A stretch of DNA of 64,000 nucleotides from Actinomarinicola tropica (GTDB lineage: Bacteria; Actinomycetota; Acidimicrobiia; Acidimicrobiales; SKKL01): NCBI RefSeq assembly GCF_009650215.1, contig NZ_CP045851.1, positions 845,189 to 909,188 on the forward strand, written 5' to 3'. A program made the translations under genes and the position numbers. The notes under the pieces were generated by a model. The model was given only the letters and a program-made list of their open reading frames with translations, was not told where the DNA came from and searched no databases. Below, in pieces: positions 14,724 through 22,097 of the stretch (position 1 is its first letter; every line of letters starts with the position of its first letter).

Positions 14724-17288
14724 CTACTGCGTGGCGATCGCTCCGAGGATGTCGAGCTTCGCTGCCCGGCGGGCCGGACCGGTGGCGGCCACCACGCCGG
14801 CGACACCGGCCGCGGCCATGATCACCAGCAGCTGCGGCACGGGCAGCACCAGGTGCGTCACCTGCTCCTCGGCCAGTGCCCGCACCATGCCCCACGCCCC
14901 GCCGATCGCCAGGCCGGCGCCGAGCGTCGCGGCGAGCACGGCGATCAGCACCGACTCCCACCGCACCGCGGCCCGCACCTGGCGGCGGTGCATGCCGATC
15001 GCCCGCAGCAGCCCCAGCTCCCGGGTCCGTTCGTGCACCGACAGGGCCAGCGTGTTGGCGATCCCGATCAGGGCGATCACCACGGCCAGTGCCAGCAGGC
15101 CGTAGATCAGGTTGAGCATCTGGTCGATCTCCGCGGTGACCGTCTCCTTCAGCTCGGCCTGGTCGTCGATCTGGGCGTTCGGCCACTCCGCCACCGCGGC
15201 CTCGACCGCGGCCCGGGACTCGGCGGCCGGCACCCCGTCGGCGACACCGACGAACACCTGCCGGTCGTACACGTCGGCCACGTGCGCATCGAAGGTGGCG
15301 ACGTCGACGACCCAGTCGCTGTAGGCGCTCGGCAGGTAGCCGTCGAAGATCGCCCGCACCTCGAGCGCCACGTCGGCGCCGTCGGCGAACCGCACCGACA
15401 CCGTGTCGCCCACGGCCAGCCCCTCATCCGTCGCCATGTCCGACGAGATGGCGACGCCGTCGTCGCCGACACGATCGAGCGCACCGGAGGAGAGCTCCAG
15501 GTCGTAGAGCTCGTCGAACACAGCGGTGTCGACCGCGGTCAACTGGCTGCCGACGCCGTCGACCTCGGCGGGGGTGTCCCGCACCGGCGAGATCAACTCG
15601 ACAGCGGAGCTCGCCAGCAGGTCCTCCTCGATGTCCACGCCGAACCCGCCGGTGAACGACCCCGAGTCGACGACGTAGTCCGCCCGGAACGACCCGTCGA
15701 CGGCCGCGGCTACCGACTCCTTGGTCGAGGCGGCGACGATCGTGATGAACCCGACCAGCGCCACGCCGATCATCAGCGCCGACGCCGTGGCCGCGGTGCG
15801 CTTCGGCGCCCGGCGGGCGTTCTCCTTGGCGTAGCGGCCGGTGATGCCAGAGAGGCGAGCCGCCGGCGCGCCGAGCACCGCCATCGCCGGCCGCACCAGC
15901 ACCGGACCGAGCGTGATGACCCCGACGAGGATCGTGCCCGCACCGAGACCGAGGACCGGCAGCCCGTCCGTCCCGCCGGCGACCATGCCCGCGGCGAAGG
16001 CCACGACACCGAGCGCCGTCAGGAGGGTGCCGGCGACGGTCCGCCCGACCGAGGCGTTCGACCGGTCGATGGCGACGTCGCGCAGCGCGGCGATCGGCCG
16101 CACCTTGCTGGCCCGCACCGCGGGGACGATGGCGCTCAGCACGCTCACGCCGACGCCGACCACGAGAGCGGTGACGACGGTGCCCGACGCGACGACCAGC
16201 GGCCCGCTCGGGATGTCGAGCCCGACCCCGGCGAGCAGCGCCCGCAAGGCGAACGACAGGCCGACGCCGGCGAGCAGGCCCAGTCCGGCGGCGACGACGC
16301 CGACGGCCACCGACTCGAGCACCACCGACCGCAGCACCTGGGCCCGGCGGGCGCCGATCGCCCGCAGCAGCGCCAGGTCCTTCAGCCGCTGGGCCACCAC
16401 GATCGAGAACGTGTTGTAGATGATGAACGTCCCGACGAAGAGCGCCACGTAGGCGAACGCCATCAGGAACGAGTTGAAGAAGCCGAGGTCCTCCGCCAGC
16501 TGGTCCTGCTGGTCGGCGGTGTCCTGCTCGCCGGTGACCACCTCGAGCCCCGAGCCGGCCGCGCCGACCGTGGCCGAGAGCCGCTCGGCCAGCTCGGTCG
16601 AGGACACGCCGCCCTCGGCGGCCACGACGACCATGTCGAAGCGGTCGGCCTCGGCGAAGAGCCGCTGCGCGGTGGCGTCGTCGGTGGCGACGAGCGTCGT
16701 GCCGGGCAGGCCGTCGACGTCGCCGTAGGCGGCGGTGCCGACGAGGGTGAGCGTGGCCGGGCCCTCCTTGGTGAGGACCTGGATCTCGTCGCCGACCGTC
16801 CAGCCCTCGGCGTCGGCGGTGCGCTGGTCGACGACCGCCTCGTCGGCGGACTCCGGCGCCCGACCGTCGGAGAGCGAGAACGGGTTGAGCCGCTCGTCGT
16901 CGATCCAGTTGGCGCCGATCGTGACGTTGAGCCCGTCGTCGGCCGCCGCGGCCTCGCCGTCGGCGTGCACGAGCTGGGCGGTGCCCTGGATCGAGCCCCG
17001 GGCGACGGCCACGCCGTCCACCGCGGCGACGTCGTCGACCACCGCGGCGTCGAGCCGGCCACGGGCCGAGGCGAACGCCCCCTCGACCACCGAGTCGCTC
17101 CGGACGATCACGTCGGTGCCCTCGTTGGCCGAGGCGATCACCTCGTCGAAGGTCGCCTCCATCGTGTCGGTCAGCACCATGGTGCCGGCCATGAACGCCA
17201 CGCCGAGCACGACGGCGAGGCCGGTGAGCAAGTAGCGCACCTTGTGGGCCCACAGGCCCTTGAGGGTCAGGGAGAACATGGCGGTCAC
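14724..17288 (-). CDS. ABC transporter permease, FtsX/MacB type
   Basis: The 854-residue protein has a cytoplasmic start (LTLKGLWAHKVRYLLTGLAVVLG), a first membrane helix, a periplasmic-type domain to about 250, then three helices. A second external domain and a final three helices follow. The FtsX signatures LLRAIGARRAQV and LLRAIGMHRRQV occur in both halves. It is a fused-duplicate permease of the MacB/LolCE class, which moves peptides, lipoproteins or drugs by mechanotransmission rather than through a channel. The ATPase gene overlaps it upstream by ATGA. Confidence 0.85.
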   Translation of the reverse strand: MTAMFSLTLKGLWAHKVRYLLTGLAVVLGVAFMAGTMVLTDTMEATFDEVIASANEGTDVIVRSDSVVEGAFASARGRLDAAVVDDVAAVDGVAVARGSIQGTAQLVHADGEAAAADDGLNVTIGANWIDDERLNPFSLSDGRAPESADEAVVDQRTADAEGWTVGDEIQVLTKEGPATLTLVGTAAYGDVDGLPGTTLVATDDATAQRLFAEADRFDMVVVAAEGGVSSTELAERLSATVGAAGSGLEVVTGEQDTADQQDQLAEDLGFFNSFLMAFAYVALFVGTFIIYNTFSIVVAQRLKDLALLRAIGARRAQVLRSVVLESVAVGVVAAGLGLLAGVGLSFALRALLAGVGLDIPSGPLVVASGTVVTALVVGVGVSVLSAIVPAVRASKVRPIAALRDVAIDRSNASVGRTVAGTLLTALGVVAFAAGMVAGGTDGLPVLGLGAGTILVGVITLGPVLVRPAMAVLGAPAARLSGITGRYAKENARRAPKRTAATASALMIGVALVGFITIVAASTKESVAAAVDGSFRADYVVDSGSFTGGFGVDIEEDLLASSAVELISPVRDTPAEVDGVGSQLTAVDTAVFDELYDLELSSGALDRVGDDGVAISSDMATDEGLAVGDTVSVRFADGADVALEVRAIFDGYLPSAYSDWVVDVATFDAHVADVYDRQVFVGVADGVPAAESRAAVEAAVAEWPNAQIDDQAELKETVTAEIDQMLNLIYGLLALAVVIALIGIANTLALSVHERTRELGLLRAIGMHRRQVRAAVRWESVLIAVLAATLGAGLAIGGAWGMVRALAEEQVTHLVLPVPQLLVIMAAAGVAGVVAATGPARRAAKLDILGAIATQ

Positions 17289-18043
17289 CGTCCGAGGTGC
17301 TTCATGCGATCGAGGATCGCGTCGGGTGTGGGGTCGTCGATCGAGTCGACGATGCGGCCGTCGGCCAGCACGACCACGCGGTCGGCGTAGGACGCGGCGA
17401 CCGGGTCGTGGGTGACCATGACGATGGTCTGGCCCAGGTCGCGGACGGCCTGGCGCATGAACGTGAGGATCTCCGAGCTCGACCGGCTGTCGAGGTTCCC
17501 GGTCGGCTCGTCGGCGAAGATGATCTCCGGCTGGCCGGCCAGCGCCCGGGCCACCGCGACCCGCTGCTGCTGGCCGCCGGACAGCTCGCTCGGCCGGTGC
17601 GACAGGCGGGGACGCAGCCCGACCGTGTCGATCACCTGCTGGAGCCAGCCGGTGTCGGGCGTGCGCCCGGCGAGCGACGCCGGCAGCGTGATGTTCTCGA
17701 GCGCGGTGAGCGTCGGCACCAGGTTGAAGGCCTGGAAGATGAAGCCGATCCGGTCCCGGCGCAGCGCGGTGAGGGCCCGGTCCTTCAGCGTCGTCAGGTC
17801 GATGTCGCCGATGAACACCTGGCCCGACGTGAGGTCGTCGAGGCCGGCGACGGTGTGCATCAGCGTCGACTTGCCCGAGCCCGACGGGCCCATGATCGCG
17901 GTGAAGCGTCCGGCCTCGAAGTCGATCGAGACGTGGTCGAGAGCGGCGACCGCGCCCTCGCCGGAGCCGTAGACCTTCGTGGCGTCGACGGCCCGGGCGG
18001 CGGTGGGGGTGCCGGTCGTCGTGGGGGAGGTGGAGGTGAGCAT
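17285..18043 (-). CDS. ABC transporter ATP-binding protein, MacB/LolD type
   Basis: The 252-residue ATPase has Walker A GPSGSGKST at 52-60, the signature LSGGQQQRVAVARALAG, and Walker B IIFADEP followed by TGNLD, the LolD/MacB hallmark. The ATG at 18043 is preceded by GGAGGTGAG, and the stop overlaps the permease start. It powers the permease at 14724. Its promoter region is shared head-to-head with the sensor kinase at 18186, suggesting that the two-component system controls the exporter. Confidence 0.9.
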   Translation of the reverse strand: MLTSTSPTTTGTPTAARAVDATKVYGSGEGAVAALDHVSIDFEAGRFTAIMGPSGSGKSTLMHTVAGLDDLTSGQVFIGDIDLTTLKDRALTALRRDRIGFIFQAFNLVPTLTALENITLPASLAGRTPDTGWLQQVIDTVGLRPRLSHRPSELSGGQQQRVAVARALAGQPEIIFADEPTGNLDSRSSSEILTFMRQAVRDLGQTIVMVTHDPVAASYADRVVVLADGRIVDSIDDPTPDAILDRMKHLGR

Positions 18044-18108
18044 GGGGCCACGATGCGGCTGCGGGGGTGCGCGCGTCGTCGGCCCACGGGCCATGCCGTG
18101 CGGCGCCG

Positions 18109-18128
18109 CGTACACCTCGGGATGTACG
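18109..18128. promoter_or_regulatory. Palindrome in the exporter/kinase intergenic region
   Basis: CGTACA at 18109-18114 and TGTACG at 18123-18128 form a 6-bp inverted repeat with an 8-nt spacer, 45 nt upstream of the kinase -10. It is a plausible site for the LuxR-type regulator encoded at 19355. Confidence 0.45.
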
Positions 18129-18172
18129 CCCCGGTCAACCGCGCGGCCGATGCGCGCCCCGGCCGGCCTCTG

Positions 18173-18178
18173 TACCGT
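18173..18178 (+). promoter_or_regulatory. Leaderless -10, TACCGT
   Basis: TACCGT lies 7 nt before the kinase GTG at 18186, so the transcript probably begins at or next to the start codon. Confidence 0.5.
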
Positions 18179-18185
18179 CCAGGCC

Positions 18186-19358
18186 GTGCAGATCCGCGCG
18201 CGTGCGAGACGACCTTGGACCTGGCTGCGGGGCCGCCCGACCTGGATGCTCGACGCCGGCATCGCCACCGTGTTCGTGATCGGCGGGTTCCTCTCGACCA
18301 GCCAGCGGATCTACGCCGACGTCGCCTACGAGCCCCGCGACGGCTGGGCCTACGCGCTGATCCTCGCCGCGACCCTCCCGTACTACGTGCGCCGCCGGGC
18401 GCCGCTGCCGGTGTTCCTCGCCAGCACCGTGGCCGTCGCCGTGCTGTCCCTCCAGGACTACGCCCCCGGCGCCCTGCCCCTCTTCGCGCTCTTCGGCGCC
18501 TACACCGTCGGCGCGCACCGTCCCCTCACCGAGGCCGTGACCGCGGCGGCCGCCGCCGCGGTGCTCCTCCTCGTCCTCTTCGTCGGCGACAGCGAGAACT
18601 TCGGCGTCGCAGCGCTGGTGTCGAACCTCGGCATCTTCGCCGCCGCCATCCTCCTCGGCTGGAACGTCCAGTCCCGACGCCTCCGGCTCGAGGCTCTCGA
18701 GCGGGGTCACCTCGAGGCAGCACGTGCCGCGGCGGCCGACGAGCGGCTGCGCATCGCCCAGGAGCTGCACGACGTGGTCGCCCACTCGCTCGGCGTCATC
18801 GCCGTGCAGGCCGGCGTCGGCGCCCACATGCTCGACCAGGACGTCGAGGAGGCCCGCAAGGCGCTCGACAACATCTCGACGACGAGCCGCTCGAGCCTCG
18901 CCGAGATCCGCCGCCTGCTCGGCGTGGTGCGCGAGCGCGACGACGCCGCCGAGTACGCCCCCGCCCCCGGCCTGGCCGACCTGCCCCGCCTGGTGCGCGA
19001 CATGGGCGAGGTCGGCCTCGACGCCGAGCTGATCGTGGACGGCGACCTCGGCGAGCTGCCGTCCGGTGTCGAGCTCGCCGCCTACCGCATCATCCAGGAG
19101 GCGCTCACCAACGCCCTGCGCCACGCCCACGCCCGGCACGTCACCGTGCGGGTGACGCCGGGGCCGGGCGAGGTCGGCATCGTCGTCACCGACGACGGGC
19201 GGGGCGGCGCGCCCGACCCGGCGTCGACCGGACACGGGCTCGTCGGCATGCGGGAGCGGGCCGCCCACTACGGCGGCACGGTCGAGGCCGGTCCGCTCCC
19301 CGAGGGCGGGTGGCGGGTCGCGACGTGCCTCCGCTACGACACCGAGCCGGCCCGGTGA
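18186..19358 (+). CDS. Sensor histidine kinase, NarL/DesK class
   Basis: The 390-residue kinase has about five hydrophobic helices in the first 160 residues and a short coiled segment (RLRLEALERGHLEAARAAA). The HisKA_3 box ERLRIAQELHDVVAHSLGV contains the phospho-accepting His. The HATPase domain has QEALTNALRHAHA and DDGRGG. No large extracytoplasmic domain is visible, so it should sense in or at the membrane. The GTG start fits the leaderless -10 seven bases upstream. The response-regulator start overlaps its stop. Confidence 0.85.
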   Translation: MQIRARARRPWTWLRGRPTWMLDAGIATVFVIGGFLSTSQRIYADVAYEPRDGWAYALILAATLPYYVRRRAPLPVFLASTVAVAVLSLQDYAPGALPLFALFGAYTVGAHRPLTEAVTAAAAAAVLLLVLFVGDSENFGVAALVSNLGIFAAAILLGWNVQSRRLRLEALERGHLEAARAAAADERLRIAQELHDVVAHSLGVIAVQAGVGAHMLDQDVEEARKALDNISTTSRSSLAEIRRLLGVVRERDDAAEYAPAPGLADLPRLVRDMGEVGLDAELIVDGDLGELPSGVELAAYRIIQEALTNALRHAHARHVTVRVTPGPGEVGIVVTDDGRGGAPDPASTGHGLVGMRERAAHYGGTVEAGPLPEGGWRVATCLRYDTEPAR

Positions 19359-20032
19359 TCCGCGTCGCGGTCGCCGACGACCAGGCCCTCGTCCGCAGCG
19401 GCTTCTCCGTGCTGCTCGGGTCGGCGCCTGACATCGAGGTCGTGGGCGAGGCCGGCGATGGCCGGGAGGCGATCGAGCTCGTCCGCCGGGAGCGACCCGA
19501 CGTCGTCCTCATGGACATCCGCATGCCCGAGGTCGACGGCCTCGAGGCCACGCGCACCATCACCGCCGACCCGGCGACGGCCGGCACCCGCGTGCTCGTG
19601 CTGACGACGTTCGACCTCGACGAGTACGTGTTCGAGGCGCTGCGCGGCGGGGCGAGCGGGTTCCTGCTGAAGGACACGCTGCCCGCCGACCTCCTCGCCG
19701 CCGTGCGGGTGGTGGCCGGGGGAGAGGCGCTGCTCGCGCCCAACGTGACCCGCCGCCTCATCGAGCAGGTCGTACGAGGCGCCGACGCGCCGACGCTGGC
19801 GATGCCGCCGGGGATGGACCAGTTGACCGAGCGGGAGCGGGAGGTGCTCGTCGCCGTGGCCCAGGGCCTGTCGAACGCCGAGATCGCCGAGGCGCTCTTC
19901 ATGAGCCACGCCACGGCCAAGACCCACGTGAGCCGGGTGCTCACCAAGCTCGACGCCCGCGACCGCGCCCAGCTGGTCGTGCTGGCCTACGAGTCCGGGC
20001 TCGTGTCCCCGGGCCGCGGGCGGGCGTCCTAG
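19355..20032 (+). CDS. LuxR/NarL-type response regulator
   Basis: The 225-residue regulator has acidic residues at 8-9, the phospho-acceptor Asp54 in VLMDIRMPEVDG and Lys in FLLKDT. A C-terminal LuxR helix-turn-helix reads LTEREREVLVAVAQGLSNAEIA. The start GTG overlaps the kinase stop (GTGA). It probably regulates the divergent exporter, a common arrangement for this class, through the palindrome at 18109-18128. The target is inference. Confidence 0.85.
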   Translation: MIRVAVADDQALVRSGFSVLLGSAPDIEVVGEAGDGREAIELVRRERPDVVLMDIRMPEVDGLEATRTITADPATAGTRVLVLTTFDLDEYVFEALRGGASGFLLKDTLPADLLAAVRVVAGGEALLAPNVTRRLIEQVVRGADAPTLAMPPGMDQLTEREREVLVAVAQGLSNAEIAEALFMSHATAKTHVSRVLTKLDARDRAQLVVLAYESGLVSPGRGRAS

Positions 20033-20041
20033 AGCCCCGCG

Positions 20042-20060
20042 TGTCGATTACTTATCGACA
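20042..20060. promoter_or_regulatory. Palindromic operator before the Fic gene
   Basis: TGTCGAT, TACTT, ATCGACA is a perfect 7-bp inverted repeat with a 5-nt spacer. It begins 10 nt after the response-regulator stop and covers the -35 position of the Fic promoter (-10 at 20080), so it could be a repressor site. Confidence 0.5.
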
Positions 20061-20079
20061 TACCGACCCGATATGCGGA

Positions 20080-20085
20080 TAGGTT
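20080..20085 (+). promoter_or_regulatory. Leaderless -10, TAGGTT
   Basis: TAGGTT stands 6 nt before the Fic start GTG at 20092. Confidence 0.5.
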
Positions 20086-20091
20086 ACCGAC

Positions 20092-21261
20092 GTGATCTAC
20101 CAGGCTCCGGGGCTCACCGATCTCGACAGGTACGTGCTCGACGAGATCGAGTCGCTGCGAGATCGTCTGCGGTACCAGCTCCGGCAACCGCGTCGGTGGT
20201 ACGGCACCCTTCGACGCGCCACGGCGGCGCGGGCGGTGCAGGGCTCGAACTCCATCGAGGGCTACCACGCGAGCGTCGAGGACGTCGCAGCGGTCCTCGA
20301 CGACGAGGAGCCGCTCGACGCCGACACCGAGACCCGACGAGCCATCGCGGGCTACCGCGACGCCATGACCTACGTGCTCCAGCTCGCGAGCTCCGAGCCG
20401 CCGAGAACACTCGACGCGTCACTCCTGCTCTCCCTCCACTTCATGATGATCAAGCACGACCTCGCCAAGAACCCCGGATCGTGGCGGCCAGGTGGGGTGT
20501 GGGTCGAGGACGCCGACGGCAGGGTGACCTACCAGGCTCCGCCACGCGACGGCCTCGAGGGACTGGTCGACGAGATGCTCGGCCAGCTCGCTGACGGCTC
20601 GGGCGTCTCGCTCGTCGACGCGGCGATGGCGCACCTCAACCTGGCGCTGATCCATCCCTTCAGCGACGGGAACGGTCGGATGGCACGCTGCGTCCAGTCG
20701 TTCGTTCTGGCACGCGACGGGCTCCTCGCGCCGGAGTTCCTCAGCATCGAGGAGTACCTCGGTCGCAACACCAGCGACTACTACGGGGTGCTCACCGAGG
20801 TGGCCGCTGGGTCCTGGTCGCCCCAGCACAGCGCACGGCCCTGGCTCACGTTCTGCCTCACCGCCCACTACCGCCAGGCACAGACCGTGCTCCGCCGCAT
20901 CGACGAAGCTGCGGCGTTGTGGGATCGGTGTGACGCTCTCGTGCGGCGGCACGGCCTGCCGGAGCGTTCGATCGGGGTGCTCTGCGACGCCGCACGGGGC
21001 TGGCGGATCCGGCGTTCGCTCTACGTCAAGGCCGTGCGCTCGTCGGTCGGCGACGAGATCACCGACGACAGCGCCACTCGCGACCTCAGGGCGCTGAGTG
21101 CCGCAGGGCTCCTCGACCCCCGAGGCGAGAAGCGCGGGCGCACCTACCTGGCGACGCCGCAACTGCGCGCCGCGTGGGAGGAGATCCGGAATCACCGTCC
21201 CACTCCCGTGGTCGTCGACCCCTACGAACTCGCTCAGCTCAAACTGCCCGGCCTCGGTTGA
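20092..21261 (+). CDS. Fic family protein (AMP transferase), self-inhibited class
   Basis: The 389-residue protein carries the Fic motif HPFSDGNGRMAR with catalytic His188. This places AMP or a related group on hydroxyl side chains of target proteins. The inhibitory motif S52-N-S-I-E56-G57 lies N-terminal to the Fic core, which marks the intramolecularly inhibited class. The C-terminal 120 residues contain a winged-helix-like segment (DDSATRDLRALSAAGLLDPRGEKRGRTYLAT) often fused to such Fic proteins. It is a stand-alone gene with a leaderless-type start. The targets are unknown. Confidence 0.85.
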   Translation: MIYQAPGLTDLDRYVLDEIESLRDRLRYQLRQPRRWYGTLRRATAARAVQGSNSIEGYHASVEDVAAVLDDEEPLDADTETRRAIAGYRDAMTYVLQLASSEPPRTLDASLLLSLHFMMIKHDLAKNPGSWRPGGVWVEDADGRVTYQAPPRDGLEGLVDEMLGQLADGSGVSLVDAAMAHLNLALIHPFSDGNGRMARCVQSFVLARDGLLAPEFLSIEEYLGRNTSDYYGVLTEVAAGSWSPQHSARPWLTFCLTAHYRQAQTVLRRIDEAAALWDRCDALVRRHGLPERSIGVLCDAARGWRIRRSLYVKAVRSSVGDEITDDSATRDLRALSAAGLLDPRGEKRGRTYLATPQLRAAWEEIRNHRPTPVVVDPYELAQLKLPGLG

Positions 21262-21300
21262 CGCCCGCCGACACGGGTGAGTCGATCGTGGCACGACAGC

Positions 21301-21372
21301 CGGTTCCACCTCGGTGCGACAGGAGAGAGCAGCAGCCACGGGGGCTGTGGTTGTCGCACCGAGGCGGAACCG
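21301..21372. repeat. Inverted-repeat hairpin element, locus 1
   Basis: A left arm at 21301-21321 (core GTTCCACCTCGGTGCGACA) faces a right arm at 21352-21372 (core TGTCGCACCGAGGCGGAAC) with one mismatch over 21 bp. A small inner CAGCC/GGCTG stem lies between them. It sits between convergent genes, so it can act as a bidirectional terminator. The same arms recur at 25930 and 27956-28024. Confidence 0.75.
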
Positions 21373-21423
21373 GACCACCGACGAGGAGGAGCACCTCGGG
21401 CTGGTGGCGCGCCCGCGGGCGCG

Positions 21424-22026
21424 TCAGCCGAGGTCGATCACCTGGTGGCACTCGACGACGGCCGACACGTCCACGCCCTCGTCGGTCGTGCCCATGATCG
21501 TGATCGCCGCGGTGTCGCCCTCGTCCTCGAGGGTGAGCAGGGCGCTGCTGCCCCGGGCGAGGTGGTAGCGGTTCTCGCCGACCCGGGCGGTCGCGGCGAA
21601 CGCCGAGTTGCCGGTCGCCGCCGCGTCGATGTCGTCGATGTCGATCTGGAAGCTGTGGAAGCCGTCCGGCTCGTCGAGCATGTACTGGAGGCCAAACGTG
21701 CCCTCGCCCGTCCCGTGCCGGCTGCAGCCGTACTCCGGGACGGTCGCGTTGTGGGTGCCCGAGTCGGCACCACCGTCGAGGCTGAGCATGATCGAGGCGA
21801 CCCCGTCGCCGCTTGGTCCCTCGTCCGAGCCCCCGGAGGTGCCCGAGTCGCCGCCGCTGCCCTCGTCGGTCGACCCGCCCTCGTCGGTGGCACCCTCGTC
21901 CGCCGACGAGGTCTCCTCTGTGTCCGGAGATGCGTCGTCGTTGCTGTCGTCGTCGCCGCCACAGGCGCCGAGCGCGAGGAGCCCGACGACGATGGCAGCG
22001 GTGGCCCGTGCACGTGTGTTCATCAT
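21424..22026 (-). CDS. Putative lipoprotein with acidic linker
   Basis: The 200-residue product has a short signal and a lipobox LLALGAC (Cys22). A 60-residue linker rich in Asp, Ser, Glu and Gly follows, then a compact domain with two cysteines (EYGCSRHG and VVECHQV). The domain phrase SIMLSLDGGADSGTHNATV suggests a beta-rich fold exposed outside the cell. The ATG at 22026 or the next codon at 22023 may be used. AGAGGA lies about 12 nt upstream. The family is not recognised. Confidence 0.55.
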   Translation of the reverse strand: MMNTRARATAAIVVGLLALGACGGDDDSNDDASPDTEETSSADEGATDEGGSTDEGSGGDSGTSGGSDEGPSGDGVASIMLSLDGGADSGTHNATVPEYGCSRHGTGEGTFGLQYMLDEPDGFHSFQIDIDDIDAAATGNSAFAATARVGENRYHLARGSSALLTLEDEGDTAAITIMGTTDEGVDVSAVVECHQVIDLG

Positions 22027-22097
22027 GTGGTCGAGCGTCCTCTGACCGCCCACTCTCGGTCACCATCCCTTTGCGCCAACCTGCGACACTGGCCGGC

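Noticed and set aside
20029-20268. Small minus-strand frame opposite the Fic start
   Set aside because: It is antisense to the Fic gene and its promoter, with no ribosome site and no recognisable sequence.
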